Assembly: GCA_016717115.1 (NCBI GenBank)
Contig: JADKGE010000011.1
Span: forward strand, 69,907 to 133,906
DNA: 64,000 bases
Source of the DNA: Actinomycetota bacterium
Lineage (GTDB): Bacteria; Actinomycetota; Actinomycetes; S36-B12
Direction of reading: 5' to 3'
Positions 18,736-28,283 of this stretch are shown here, piece by piece. The notes under the pieces were generated by a model, which had not been told where the DNA came from, did not search any database, and was given only the letters and a program-made list of their open reading frames with translations. The position numbers and the translations under genes were made by a program. Position 1 is the first letter of the stretch; every line of letters begins with the position of its first letter.

Positions 18736-19987
18736 GCGTTGCCTCCCCAGTGGTCTCCCGCACGATCGCCGTGGCACGGCGGCGCGCCCAAGCGTCTGCA
18801 CTAATGACGTCCGGGAGCGTCACTTTGTTCCCGGACACCCACGCCGATCCGTCATCGTCGACGGCACCCGCCAGGTGCTCGTCGACCACGCGGGCGACCG
18901 TGTCGACGATCCGGGCGAAGGACAGGTCGCCCGCGACGAAGGCAGCGACACACGCCTCGTCGGCACCGTTGAACACGGCAGGCGCGGTTCCCCCCGCCCG
19001 GCCTGCCGTCCGTGCCAGGCGCACCGCGGGGAACGCGTCGTCGTCGAGCGGGGAGAACTCCCACGAGGTCGCCTGCGACCAGTCGCAGCCGGGGGCCGCG
19101 TCGGGGACCCGCTCGGGCCACGCCATCCCCATGGCGATGGGGATCCGCATGTCCGGTGGGCTCGCCTGGGCGATCGTCGAGCCGTCGACGAACTCCACCA
19201 TCGAGTGGACGACCGACTGGGGATGCACCACGACATCGATCCGGTCGTAGGGCACGTCGAACAGCAGATGAGCTTCGATGATCTCGAGGCCCTTGTTCAT
19301 CAGCGTGGCCGAGTTGATCGTGACGAGCGGGCCCATGTCCCAGGTCGGGTGCGCCAGGGCCTGAGCGAGCGTGACCCCGTCGAGCTGCGCCCGGTCCCAA
19401 CCTCGGAAGGGACCCCCGCTCGCGGTGAGCACCAGACGCCGCACCTCGTGCGCCTCCCCTGATCTCAGGCTCTGGGCGAGCGCGGAGTGCTCCGAGTCGA
19501 CGGGGACGATCTGGCCCGGAGCCGCCATCGCCTTGACGAGCGGGCCGCCGATGATGAGCGACTCCTTGTTGGCCAAGGCCAGGACGCGCCCGCACTCGAG
19601 GGCGGCGAGAGTGGGCTGCAGCCCGGCCGCGCCGGCCAGCCCGTTGAGCACGACGTCCCCGTCCCAGCGGGCGATCTCGGTGCTGGCGTCCGGGCCGGCC
19701 AGGATCTGCGGCATCGGGAAGTTGCCGTGGGCATAACCGCGGTCCTTGGCGGCGGCGTACAGCGCGAGCTGCAGGTCGGCCGCGACCGACGCTCGACCCA
19801 CGGCGACCACGGCCACCCCGAACTCCAGGGCCTGGCTCACGAGCAGGTCGATGTTGGCGCCGCCCGCGGACAGGCCCACCACCTGGAACCGATCGGGGTT
19901 GCGGCGAACGATGTCCAGGGCCTGCGTGCCGATGGACCCGGTGCTGCCCAGGATGACGATCCGCCGTACGCCGCTGCCGATGGCCAA
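18728..19987 (-). CDS. dxr: 1-deoxy-D-xylulose 5-phosphate reductoisomerase
   Basis: DXR makes MEP from DXP with NADPH and is the committed step of the MEP pathway. The 419-residue product has the Rossmann start ILGSTGSIGTQALDIV, ALANKESLIIGG, the metal site VDSEHSAL, the flexible loop ASGGPFRG and TMNKGLEIIEAHLLF-type residues (NSATLMNKGLEIIEA). The C-terminal part has FNGADEACVAAF. It starts two bases after the stop of the small gene at 19990 in reading order. Confidence 0.97.
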   Translation of the reverse strand: MAIGSGVRRIVILGSTGSIGTQALDIVRRNPDRFQVVGLSAGGANIDLLVSQALEFGVAVVAVGRASVAADLQLALYAAAKDRGYAHGNFPMPQILAGPDASTEIARWDGDVVLNGLAGAAGLQPTLAALECGRVLALANKESLIIGGPLVKAMAAPGQIVPVDSEHSALAQSLRSGEAHEVRRLVLTASGGPFRGWDRAQLDGVTLAQALAHPTWDMGPLVTINSATLMNKGLEIIEAHLLFDVPYDRIDVVVHPQSVVHSMVEFVDGSTIAQASPPDMRIPIAMGMAWPERVPDAAPGCDWSQATSWEFSPLDDDAFPAVRLARTAGRAGGTAPAVFNGADEACVAAFVAGDLSFARIVDTVARVVDEHLAGAVDDDGSAWVSGNKVTLPDVISADAWARRRATAIVRETTGEATRA

Positions 19988-19989
19988 GG

Positions 19990-20283
19990 TCAGTCCTCCG
20001 CGCCTGGTGGCTTGCCTGCGGAGGCCCCGTAGCCCGCGTGGCTGAGCATGCGGCGCAGGTCGGTGATCTGCTCCATCGTGACGTCCTTGCCGTGGGTGCG
20101 GTCGAAGACCTCGCTCTCACTGCCAACCGTGAGGCGGAACCGCCCGTCGTGCTTCTCCTCGACCTCGCCGACAGCCCCAACGAGGCTGACGATGTCGACC
20201 CACCGGATGTTGTGGCTCGTCGGGTGGGCGAACAACGCCGACAGGGTGTCCCGGTGATGGTTGTTGAGGTGCGTGTCGGTCAT
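19990..20283 (-). CDS. Conserved small protein, possibly HicA-like
   Basis: A 97-residue protein beginning MTDTHLNNHHRDTLSALF, then HPTSHNIRWVDIVSLVGAVG, KHDGRFRLTVGSE and a C-terminal LRRMLSHAGY helix. I know this as a widespread conserved protein of unknown role. The beta-strand pattern and terminal helix recall HicA/dsRBD-like RNA-binding folds, but no HicB partner is adjacent. The ATG at 20283 has GGAGAGGG upstream; a longer frame to 20433 is spurious. Confidence 0.7.
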   Translation of the reverse strand: MTDTHLNNHHRDTLSALFAHPTSHNIRWVDIVSLVGAVGEVEEKHDGRFRLTVGSESEVFDRTHGKDVTMEQITDLRRMLSHAGYGASAGKPPGAED

Positions 20284-20344
20284 AACCCTCTCCGATCGTC
20301 GGCGGTTCTCCCCCAAGGGTAGGCCCCATCCCGGACCGGGCTCC

Positions 20345-21889
20345 TCACGGCGACCCGAGGGCCGGCGCGGCACCGCGGTCATCGGACCGCACCGCGTCCA
20401 GCGCGAACCACAGGTCGGCCCGCACGGCTGCATCGTCCAGCGATCGCCCGAGCACCGCCTCGGCCCGGCGCAACCGGTGTCGCACCGTGTGCCGGTGGAT
20501 GCCGAGGTATTGAGCGGCCGCGTCGACCTGACCGTGCTGGTCCAGCCACGCGCGCACGGTGCTCATGAGCTCAGGCCCCTCGCTCGTCGTCATGAGATCA
20601 CCGAGGTACCCCACGGCCCAGGCGGTGGCCGTGGCCGCGTCGATGAGGGACGCCAGGCCCCTGGCCGGCTCGTCGCCGAAGGTGCTCAGTCCGGTGCCGA
20701 GGCTCGCGGCCCGGTCGGCCTGCTCGATCGCCTGCCGGACGTTGCCCGACTCGGCGAGGTCGAGGACGCAGGACACCCCGAGACTGTGCACGCCGGGAGT
20801 GGCGACAAGGGCACGCAGCTCGTCCGGGAGCCGGCCCTCGTCGTCGACGGCCGCGAAGCCGCTCACCTCGCCGGAGGGGCGACGGGCGACCATCGCCAGC
20901 CCCGTCGCGTTGGCGGCCGCCAGCACCGCGTCGGGCACCGGGCGACCGCTTGCTCCACGCCAGGTCACGGCCACGGCCCGCTGCGGACGAAGGCCCGGCA
21001 GACCCACCTCCGTCAGGGTGTCGTGCTGCAGCCCGTGCTCCACTGCCGTGGCCACCAGCAGGCGCCGCCAGGGATCCATGCCCTCGTCCATCACCCGCGG
21101 GCGCGACACCTCCCAGGAGAGCAACGACACCGCGAGGTTCATGACGGCCTGGTCGGCCGAGCGAAGGGGACGACCGGAACCGACCACGAGGAAGCCGTCG
21201 GCCGCCCCCTTCACGCCGATGGGGACGATCACCGTGTGCTCGAGGGCCGTGGACATCGACGACGACGCCAGCAGCCCGCGCGGCCTGAGTCGGTCGATCT
21301 CTCCGGCCAGCTCCACGGCCCGGCCCGCGGCCGACGCCGGACTGGCCGAGACGACGTCGCCTCGGGCATTCAGGTGCAGGCAGAACCCGCCCACGTGCTT
21401 CGCGAGCACTCCGACGACCTCGGTGGTCTGGCCGGCGGGCTCACCGAGGGCGGAGCGGATGAGCCGGCGCTGGCAGTCGAAGGCGGCGGCCGACTCCGCG
21501 TACTCCTCGGCGGACAGGAGCCGCGACACGGCCTTGCTCACCGCGACGAAGGGCACGGGGGCAGGTACCTCGAGCACGGGCAGCCCGGCGCGCTCCGCCG
21601 CGGCCACGAGGGAGGTCGGGATCGCCGCGTGGGTCAGTCCGACGCCGAATCCCAGCGCTGCCACGTCGGCCGCGACGAGGCGCTCCACGTAGGCCAGGCA
21701 GTGCGCGAGATCGTCCCTGACGGACATGCCGGTGGTCAGGAGCAGGTCGCCCCCCTCGAGCCATGGGGTGGGGTCCGGATGCTCCGAGACGGCCACCCAG
21801 CGGACCTCACGCTCCACCGAGGGGCTCGACGTCCGCAGGATGAGGCCGAGGGCCGGCAGCGCGGCCACCTGCCCGACGGTCAACGACAC
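20345..21889 (-). CDS. PucR/CdaR family transcriptional regulator
   Basis: A 514-residue activator-type regulator. The N-terminal PucR domain reads VSLTVGQVAALPALGL and GGDLLLTTGM, followed by a GGDEF-like middle region (CdaR type). The C-terminal helix-turn-helix is YLGIHRHTVRHRLRRAEAVLG. The start is GTG 21889, with GGAGG six bases upstream; upstream codons are not family sequence. It is divergent from gabT, and homologues often control purine, GABA or polyamine catabolism, so control of gabT is likely. Confidence 0.88.
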   Translation of the reverse strand: MSLTVGQVAALPALGLILRTSSPSVEREVRWVAVSEHPDPTPWLEGGDLLLTTGMSVRDDLAHCLAYVERLVAADVAALGFGVGLTHAAIPTSLVAAAERAGLPVLEVPAPVPFVAVSKAVSRLLSAEEYAESAAAFDCQRRLIRSALGEPAGQTTEVVGVLAKHVGGFCLHLNARGDVVSASPASAAGRAVELAGEIDRLRPRGLLASSSMSTALEHTVIVPIGVKGAADGFLVVGSGRPLRSADQAVMNLAVSLLSWEVSRPRVMDEGMDPWRRLLVATAVEHGLQHDTLTEVGLPGLRPQRAVAVTWRGASGRPVPDAVLAAANATGLAMVARRPSGEVSGFAAVDDEGRLPDELRALVATPGVHSLGVSCVLDLAESGNVRQAIEQADRAASLGTGLSTFGDEPARGLASLIDAATATAWAVGYLGDLMTTSEGPELMSTVRAWLDQHGQVDAAAQYLGIHRHTVRHRLRRAEAVLGRSLDDAAVRADLWFALDAVRSDDRGAAPALGSP

Positions 21890-21923
21890 TTTCAACCTCC
21901 AACGATTCGGACAAGAGTAGGCC

Positions 21924-21954
21924 TTCCCACCGTCCACTGTGGAGCAGGCGGGAA
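21924..21954. promoter_or_regulatory. Imperfect inverted repeat in the pucR-gabT divergent region
   Basis: TTCCCACC and GGCGGGAA arms flank an inner TCCAC-T-GTGGA palindrome (21933-21943) in the 112-base interval between divergent pucR and gabT. Placement suggests an operator for the PucR regulator. This is inferred from position and symmetry only. Confidence 0.4.
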
Positions 21955-22001
21955 CCGGTCGTCTCGCTCTAGGCTCGGGGGACGAACCCACCGGAGGAAT
22001 G

Positions 22002-23363
22002 ATGAGCGCCACGAGCACCGATACGCAGGCCACCAACGGCATCCCGCAGGAGCGCCGCCTCGTCACCACGATTCCCGGTCCGCTCTCGACCGCCCTCCAG
22101 GCACGCAAGACCGAGGCCGTGTCCAACGGGATCGGCGTGATGCTCCCGGTCTACATCGCCAAGGCAGGCGGAGGGGTGCTCGTCGACGTCGATGGCAACT
22201 CCCTGATCGACATGGGCTCGGGCATCGCGGTCACCACGGTCGGCAACGCCAACCCCGACGTCGTGGAAGGCGTGGCCCGCCAGGTCGCCGACTTCACCCA
22301 CACCTGCTTCATGGTGACCCCCTACTCCGGCTACGTCGAGGTCTGCGAGGCCCTGAACCGGCTCACCCCCGGCGACCACGCCAAGCGGTCGGCGCTGTTC
22401 AACTCCGGCGCCGAGGCCGTCGAGAACGCGGTGAAGATCGCCCGCGCGTACACGAAGCGGCCCGCCGTCGTCGTCGTCGAGCACGGCTACCACGGACGCA
22501 CCAATCTGACCATGGCCCTGACCGCGAAGAACATGCCATACAAGCAGTCGTTCGGGCCCTTCGCGCCCGAGGTCTACCGAGTGCCGATGTCGTACCCCTA
22601 CCGAGACCGTGGGCTGAGCGGCAAGGAGATGGCCGCGATCGCCACGACCCGCATCGAGAAGGAGGTGGGGGCCAGCAACGTCGCGGCCATCATCATCGAG
22701 CCGATCCAGGGCGAGGGCGGGTTCATCGTCCCGGGCGAGGGCTACTTCTCGGCGATGGCCGCCTTCGCCAAGGACAACGGCATCGTCTTCGTCGCCGACG
22801 AGATCCAGTCCGGCTTCTGCCGCACTGGCGACTGGTTCGCGAGCGAGTTCGAGCAGGTCGTGCCCGACCTCATCACCACGGCCAAGGGCATCGCGGGCGG
22901 CATGCCGCTGGCGGCCGTCACGGGCCGCGCCGAGATCATGGACGCCGTGCACGCCGGTGGGCTCGGCGGCACGTACGGCGGCAACCCCGTGGCCTGCGCC
23001 GCCGCCCTCGGGGCCATCCGGTGGATGGAGAACGCCGACGCCAACCAGCTCGCCCGGGACATCGAGGCGGTCATGGTGCCTCGACTTCGGGCGATGGCAC
23101 AGGAGTTCCCCAGCATCGGCGACATCCGCGGGCGCGGTGCCATGATCGCGATCGAACTCGTCCGGCCCGGCTCGATGGAGCCCGATGCCGACCTGGCCGG
23201 CGCGCTCAACCGGTACTGCCATGCGCACGGCGTGATCACGCTGACCACCGGCACCTACGGCAACGTCTTCCGCTTCCTGCCGCCTCTGACGATGCCGACG
23301 CATCTCCTCGAGGAGGCACTCACGATCCTGGAACAGGCCTTCGAGGCGGTTGCCGCGTCGTAG
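22002..23363 (+). CDS. gabT: 4-aminobutyrate--2-oxoglutarate transaminase
   Basis: PLP-dependent class III aminotransferase converting GABA to succinate semialdehyde. The 453-residue product has NSGAEAVENAVKIAR, HGYHGRTNLTMALT, the Asp motif VADEIQSGFCRTG and the PLP-lysine motif TTAKGIAGGMPLAAV near residue 290. Two ATGs abut (21999 and 22002); the second is better spaced from GGAGG. The polyamine operon on the other strand supplies its substrate, and the SSADH at 47153-48493 would complete the route to succinate. Confidence 0.92.
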   Translation: MSATSTDTQATNGIPQERRLVTTIPGPLSTALQARKTEAVSNGIGVMLPVYIAKAGGGVLVDVDGNSLIDMGSGIAVTTVGNANPDVVEGVARQVADFTHTCFMVTPYSGYVEVCEALNRLTPGDHAKRSALFNSGAEAVENAVKIARAYTKRPAVVVVEHGYHGRTNLTMALTAKNMPYKQSFGPFAPEVYRVPMSYPYRDRGLSGKEMAAIATTRIEKEVGASNVAAIIIEPIQGEGGFIVPGEGYFSAMAAFAKDNGIVFVADEIQSGFCRTGDWFASEFEQVVPDLITTAKGIAGGMPLAAVTGRAEIMDAVHAGGLGGTYGGNPVACAAALGAIRWMENADANQLARDIEAVMVPRLRAMAQEFPSIGDIRGRGAMIAIELVRPGSMEPDADLAGALNRYCHAHGVITLTTGTYGNVFRFLPPLTMPTHLLEEALTILEQAFEAVAAS

Positions 23364-23418
23364 CGCGCCTCGGCGACCGTCCTTGCGCGAGGATGTCGCC
23401 GTAGAAGGGCGGTGCCGC

Positions 23419-24582
23419 GTGCGGGTTCACGAGGGCATCTGGACGCCGGAACGGGGCTGGACCCCGCCGGTGGACGAGTTGCGCGAAGGTGCCCTCGCCG
23501 GCGGGCGCAACACGCTGGTGATCGCGTTCGCGGACCCGGCCCTTCGCGACAGCCTCGGGGCCCTCGCCGAGCTGGAGCGCGTCCTACCGAGCGCGATCGT
23601 GATCGGCTGCTCGACGGCGGGTCAGATCCTCGGCGGCGAGGTCGTCACCGCGCCCCTCGTGGTCGCGGTGGCGCACTTCGACACGGTCACCCCGGTGGTC
23701 GCGTGGGCGCGTGCCGAGGAGGCGGGCTCGAGCACCGGCCTGGGCGCCCTTCTCGGGGATCGCCTGGCGTCCACGCTCGCGCCCGGTGTGCCGGGCACGG
23801 TGTTCGTCCTCGGCGACGGGATCGTGGTCAACGGCAGCGAGCTCGTCGAGGGCCTGAGATCCGCGCTGCCGTCGTACATCGGCATCTCCGGCGGACTCGC
23901 AGGAGATGGCGACCGATTCGGACAGACGTGGGTCTACGTCGCCGGCGCCGCCCGGCTCGAGGCCGCCGTGGCCGTGGTCCTGGCGGCGCCCGGGCTTCGC
24001 GTCGGCTACGGATCCGCGGGGGGATGGGACGGGTTCGGTCCCGCCCGCGTCGTCACCCGCTCGCTCGGCAATGTGCTCTTCGAGCTCGACGGGCGGCCGG
24101 CGCTCGAGCTCTACAGGGACTACCTCGGCGACCGCGCAGCCCAGTTGCCCGCCAGCGCCCTGCTGTTCCCGCTGGCGATCCGCTCCCCCGACGGCGACAG
24201 GACGCTCGTGCGCACCGTCCTCGGCATCGACGATGACGCGTCCTCCATGACCTTCGCCGGCGACGTCCCCGAGGGATGGACCGCACAGCTGATGCGCACC
24301 ACCCTCGATCGACTGATCGACGCAGCAGGCATCGCGGCGGACCAGGCGACGCGTTCCGTTGCGGAGCCCGAGCTGACGATCGCGGTGTCGTGCGTGGGTC
24401 GGAAGCTGGTCCTCGGCCAGCGGTCCGAGGAGGAGATCGAGGCGGCGCATGCGTTCCTCGGCTCGGCCCCGGCAGTCGTCGGCTTCTACTCGTACGGCGA
24501 GATCTCGCCGCACCTGGGCACGAGCGAGCTGCACAACCAGACGATGACCCTCACGACCCTCACCGAGCGACCCGACGCATGA
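23419..24582 (+). CDS. FIST domain sensory protein
   Basis: FIST-N plus FIST-C proteins are predicted ligand (amino-acid) sensors linked to signalling. This 387-residue product has the FIST-N start (TLVIAFADPAL; VIGCSTAGQILGG), GISGGLAGDGDRFGQTWVY in the middle and a FIST-C domain (LELYRDYLG; GFYSYGEISP near the end; LHNQTMTLTTL). The start is probably GTG 23419, after AGAAGGG; a TTG at 23350 would overlap gabT. Its stop overlaps the ATG of the GGDEF-EAL gene, so the pair is probably one signalling module. Confidence 0.87.
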   Translation: MRVHEGIWTPERGWTPPVDELREGALAGGRNTLVIAFADPALRDSLGALAELERVLPSAIVIGCSTAGQILGGEVVTAPLVVAVAHFDTVTPVVAWARAEEAGSSTGLGALLGDRLASTLAPGVPGTVFVLGDGIVVNGSELVEGLRSALPSYIGISGGLAGDGDRFGQTWVYVAGAARLEAAVAVVLAAPGLRVGYGSAGGWDGFGPARVVTRSLGNVLFELDGRPALELYRDYLGDRAAQLPASALLFPLAIRSPDGDRTLVRTVLGIDDDASSMTFAGDVPEGWTAQLMRTTLDRLIDAAGIAADQATRSVAEPELTIAVSCVGRKLVLGQRSEEEIEAAHAFLGSAPAVVGFYSYGEISPHLGTSELHNQTMTLTTLTERPDA

Positions 24583-26504
24583 GCACCGTCGAGGACCGCT
24601 GGCATCGCGTGCTCCTGCGTCAGATGCGCCGGGCCGGGCTCGACCTCGACGCCCTCCCGCAGGAGCCCGCGCTGACCGGCCTGCTCGACCGGATCAGTGC
24701 CACGTACGCCGAGGCCGACCAGGAGCGCTACCTCAACGATCGCGCGTTCGCCCTGTCCAGCGGCGAGATGCTGGAACTGAACGAGCGGCTTCGCCGCGCG
24801 CAGGCCACCGAGCTCGCCGTGGAGCGCGACCGGTTGCAGGCGGTCTTCGATGCCGTCGCGATCGGCCTGGTCGTCGTCGCCACGGACGGTCGGGTGATCG
24901 ACCTCAACCCGTCCGCGGAGGCGCTCCTGGGCTCGACCAGCCGATCGACGGTCGGCCTGGACCTCGGAGAGGTCCTCGGACCGGCGCCCGACGACGCCGC
25001 CTCCCAGTCGGCGTTCGACGCGCTCGTGTCGTCGGCCCGTACCGGGCACGCCTGGCGGGGCGCGGACGTCCACCTGGCGACGCCCATTCGCAGGGGCTTC
25101 CCCGCCAACCTCGCCTTCGCCCCCCTCTTCGACGATCTTGGACCGGCGGGCGGCGTCCTCGCGATCACCGACACCACGGAGCGCGCCGAGGCCCAGGCCG
25201 AGCTCGCCTGGCGGGCGTCCCACGACGCCCTCACCGGCCTGCTCAACCGGACCGCCCTGCACGAGCTGCTGCACTGGAGCCTGGATCGTCGGCGAGTAGG
25301 TGGCGCCCGGGTGGCCGTCCTGTTCATCGACCTCGACCGGTTCAAGCTCGTCAACGACTCTCTCGGGCACGCCGCCGGGGATGCCCTCCTCGTCGCCGCG
25401 GTCACCCGGATCATTGCGGCCACCCGGGCGCACGACACCGTCGCCCGGCTCGGGGGTGACGAGTTCGTCATCCTCACCGAGCACATCGCCGATCCGCAGG
25501 AGGCGATGCAGCTCGCCGATCGAATCGTGCGCGCACTGGCGACCCCCTTCACCCTCGACTCGGAGCTTGCCTTCGTCTCGGCCAGCGTCGGCGTGGCCGT
25601 CTCCGATGCCTCATCGACGGCCGCCTCCCTGCTGCGCGATGCCGACGTCGCCCTGTACCGCGCCAAGGACGCCGGCCGGAGCCGGGCGGTCCTGTTCCAC
25701 CAGTCCATGCACGACGACGTGGCCGACCGGGTCCGGCTCGAACGCCACCTGCGGCACGCACTCGATGACAACGAGCTGTCGGTCGCCTTCCAGCCGATCT
25801 ACACAGCCCTCGACCGGCGCCTCGCGGGCTTCGAGACGCTCGTGCGATGGGACGGCCCCGATGGCTGGGTCGACCCCGGCCTGTTCGTTCGGCTCGCGGA
25901 GGACACCGGCCTGGTGGGCCTCATGGGCGACTGGGTGCTCGAGTCGGCCACCGACTTCATGACCCTGCTGTCGAGGCGTGGACTCGCCCACATCGCCCTC
26001 TCGGTCAACCTGTCCTCCATCCAGCTCGGCGATCCGATGCTGCCCGCCCGGGTCGCCGAACTCGTGTCGAGGATGGGGGCACCGCCTCGGCAGCTGATGC
26101 TGGAGATCACCGAGACCGCCCTCCTTGCCGAGCCGGACCTCACGCGCGAGCGACTGCACGAGCTGCGCGCCTGCGGCGTGCGCGTCGCCCTGGACGACTT
26201 CGGCACGGGGTACTCGTCGCTCTCCGCGCTCCGCGACTTCCCCCTCGACGCCCTGAAGATCGACAAGTCCTTCGTCGGCGGGATGATCGACTCGGGCAGG
26301 GACCGCGCGATCGTGGCGGCGATCATCTCCCTGGGCCACGCGCTGGGGATGACGATCATCGCCGAGGGCATCGAGACGATCGAGCAGTGCGACGCCGTGA
26401 CTGCCCTGGGCTGCGATCGGCTGCAGGGCTTCCTGCTCGGTCATCCGCTCACCCCCGCGGATGCGGAGGCGCTCGTGGCGGATGCCCTCGGGGGACGCCC
26501 GTGA
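24579..26504 (+). CDS. PAS-GGDEF-EAL cyclic-di-GMP protein
   Basis: A 641-residue bifunctional-architecture protein: an N-terminal coiled region, PAS domain (around residues 85-205; GLVVVATDGRVIDLN), GGDEF domain (RLGGDEFVIL near residue 292) and EAL domain. The inhibitory-site RxxD (RAHD) lies five residues before GGDEF. The EAL active-site set appears intact: FETLVRW (Thr in place of Ala), SVNLSSIQL, ITETALL, LDDFGTGYSSL, LKIDKSF, AEGIET, LQGFLLG. Both synthesis and breakdown of c-di-GMP are therefore possible. No membrane segment is seen, so the upstream FIST protein is the likely sensor input. Confidence 0.92.
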   Translation: MSTVEDRWHRVLLRQMRRAGLDLDALPQEPALTGLLDRISATYAEADQERYLNDRAFALSSGEMLELNERLRRAQATELAVERDRLQAVFDAVAIGLVVVATDGRVIDLNPSAEALLGSTSRSTVGLDLGEVLGPAPDDAASQSAFDALVSSARTGHAWRGADVHLATPIRRGFPANLAFAPLFDDLGPAGGVLAITDTTERAEAQAELAWRASHDALTGLLNRTALHELLHWSLDRRRVGGARVAVLFIDLDRFKLVNDSLGHAAGDALLVAAVTRIIAATRAHDTVARLGGDEFVILTEHIADPQEAMQLADRIVRALATPFTLDSELAFVSASVGVAVSDASSTAASLLRDADVALYRAKDAGRSRAVLFHQSMHDDVADRVRLERHLRHALDDNELSVAFQPIYTALDRRLAGFETLVRWDGPDGWVDPGLFVRLAEDTGLVGLMGDWVLESATDFMTLLSRRGLAHIALSVNLSSIQLGDPMLPARVAELVSRMGAPPRQLMLEITETALLAEPDLTRERLHELRACGVRVALDDFGTGYSSLSALRDFPLDALKIDKSFVGGMIDSGRDRAIVAAIISLGHALGMTIIAEGIETIEQCDAVTALGCDRLQGFLLGHPLTPADAEALVADALGGRP

Positions 26505-26607
26505 CCGGGCCCGAGCGCCTCCTTCGGGCCCAAAGTCACTGACGGCGCCGACCCGCGCTGCGTACGGTGGTCACGCAGGTTCAGGCAGGCAACGGGAAGG
26601 AACCCTC

Positions 26608-27054
26608 ATGCATCGGTTCATGACGTCGGCCGCAGCCGCGCTCGCCCTCGTCCTCGCGGGCGTGGCGGGTGCCCCCGCCACCGCCGCTCCCTCCGCCCCC
26701 GCCCCCGTGCCGCAGACCGTCCAGGCAGCACAGAAGTACTTCTGGATCTGGAGCGACGGCTCCGAGAAGTCCAAGCGCACCTTCAAGGAGAGCAAGTACG
26801 GCGACCAGGCCAGCCTCCCTCACCTGGTGGTCACGGTGGAGCCCGCGAAGCCCGCCCGGACGGTCTATCTGCAGTTCAAGCAGGACGGCAAGTGGATCGT
26901 CGAGAACAAGGTCACGTCCGACAACCAGGGCAAGGCCATCGTCGACATCAACCCCTACTGCAGCAAGAACAACTGGTGCGACGGCACCTACGCCTACCGC
27001 CTCAAGATCGGCGACCGCTTCGCGAACCTGAAGATCACGTACGCGGAGAAGTAG
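26608..27054 (+). CDS. Small secreted protein of unknown function
   Basis: A 148-residue product with a clear Sec signal peptide (MHRFMTSAAAALALVLAGVAGAPATAA in outline; cleavage likely after ATAA near residue 27). The mature part has an YFWIWSDGSEKSKRTFK start, beta-strand-like segments and a Cys pair (PYCSKNNWCDGTY) that could form a disulphide. ATG 26608 follows GGAAGGA. I do not recognise the family. Confidence 0.75.
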   Translation: MHRFMTSAAAALALVLAGVAGAPATAAPSAPAPVPQTVQAAQKYFWIWSDGSEKSKRTFKESKYGDQASLPHLVVTVEPAKPARTVYLQFKQDGKWIVENKVTSDNQGKAIVDINPYCSKNNWCDGTYAYRLKIGDRFANLKITYAEK

Positions 27055-27072
27055 CGGGTCGGCTGCCCGGCT

Positions 27073-28281
27073 TCACCCCTCGCGGATCCCGTACGGCTGC
27101 CCGTAGCCCTCGGTCATGAGGTCGAGGTAGGGCACCGCGTCGAAGGCCTCCGGCCCGAGCACACCCTCGCCCGCCCACGCCCCTGAGGCCAGCAGCTCCA
27201 GCGCGATGACCGGGTTCATCGCGGTCTGCCACACGACCGCCTGAACGCCGTACTCACGCATCGTCCACTCGTTGTCGGTGACGTGGTACAGGTACACCTC
27301 CCGCGGCTCTCCGTCCTTGCCCGTGCCGGTCACCCACGTCCCGGCACACGTCTTGCCGCTCATCTTGTCGCCGAGAGTCGCCGGGTCCGGGAGCACCGCG
27401 GCGACCACGTCGCGGGGGCTGACCTGCAGCCCCTTCACGGTCACGGGATCCGTGCGATCGAGCCCGAGCTTGTGCAGGACCTTCAGCACGTCGATGAACT
27501 CGTCGCCCAGGCCGAACTTGAAGGTCACCCGCTTGCAGTCCACCCACCGCGGTACGAGGAGCACCTCCTCGTGCTCGACGTTGATCACCTCGACCGGTCC
27601 GATGCCCTCCGGGAACTCGAACACCTCGGGCTCGGAGAACGGCGCCGTGGTGAACCACCCACGCTCCTTCTCCCAGATGACCGGCGGGTTGAGGCACTCC
27701 TCGATCGTCGTCCAGATCGAGAAGGAGGGGGCGAAGTCGTAGCCGTCGACCGTGAGGTTGGCTCCGTCGCGGATCCCGATCTCGTCGATCTCGCTGAACA
27801 GGTGGTCGGCGGCGTAGCGGGCGAACACGTCGGCCAGTCCCGGCTCGATGCCCATGCCGCACAGCGCGAGCCGGCCCTTGGCCGCCCACTCGTCGCTGTG
27901 CGCGAACTGCTCGTCACCCAGCTTCACCCCGGACTGTGCGAACGGGTGCACCGGATGCGGACGCGACAGACTCATCGCCGTGTCGAGGTAGTCGGCTCCG
28001 GACTGGAACGCCCCCTCGAAGATGGGCATGACATACCGGGGATCGACGACGTTGAGCACGTGCGTGATCCCGTACCGGGTGCACAGGGCCGCCACCTCCT
28101 CGGCACTCGAGGCGTCCAGCCGCTCCGCCACGAACCGCGGGTCGCCCAGGCTGTCAACGACCCCCCGGGCGCGCGCACCGTCATAGTCCGACACCACCCA
28201 GAGGTCGAAGAACTCCCGCCGGGCGGCGATGAGCGCTGCTGACGTGCCGACTCCGCCGGCACCAACGGCAAGGATGCGCAT
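27073..28281 (-). CDS. Saccharopine dehydrogenase family protein
   Basis: A 402-residue NAD(P)-dependent enzyme with an N-terminal Rossmann motif ILAVGAGGVGTSAAL and a C-terminal saccharopine-dehydrogenase-type domain (GMGIEPGLADVFARYA; KFGLGDEFI). Relatives include saccharopine and carboxy(nor)spermidine dehydrogenases. It follows the ureohydrolase by two bases in the polyamine operon, so a polyamine or amino-acid-conjugate substrate is likely but unproven. ATG 28281 is chosen because the Rossmann motif begins there. Confidence 0.85.
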   Translation of the reverse strand: MRILAVGAGGVGTSAALIAARREFFDLWVVSDYDGARARGVVDSLGDPRFVAERLDASSAEEVAALCTRYGITHVLNVVDPRYVMPIFEGAFQSGADYLDTAMSLSRPHPVHPFAQSGVKLGDEQFAHSDEWAAKGRLALCGMGIEPGLADVFARYAADHLFSEIDEIGIRDGANLTVDGYDFAPSFSIWTTIEECLNPPVIWEKERGWFTTAPFSEPEVFEFPEGIGPVEVINVEHEEVLLVPRWVDCKRVTFKFGLGDEFIDVLKVLHKLGLDRTDPVTVKGLQVSPRDVVAAVLPDPATLGDKMSGKTCAGTWVTGTGKDGEPREVYLYHVTDNEWTMREYGVQAVVWQTAMNPVIALELLASGAWAGEGVLGPEAFDAVPYLDLMTEGYGQPYGIREG

Positions 28282-28283
28282 GG

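Noticed and set aside
19990..20283. HicA toxin of a toxin-antitoxin pair
   Set aside because: There is no HicB-like partner gene adjacent; the neighbours are dxr and pucR. Kept only as a fold resemblance.
20261..23404. A 1047-codon plus-strand open frame across pucR and gabT
   Set aside because: It is antisense to pucR, out of frame with gabT, Arg/Gly-rich and has no family features; long stop-free frames are expected in high-G+C DNA.
27055..27069. Terminator between the secreted protein and the saccharopine-dehydrogenase-like gene
   Set aside because: Only a four-pair CGGG/CCCG stem is present, too weak to support.
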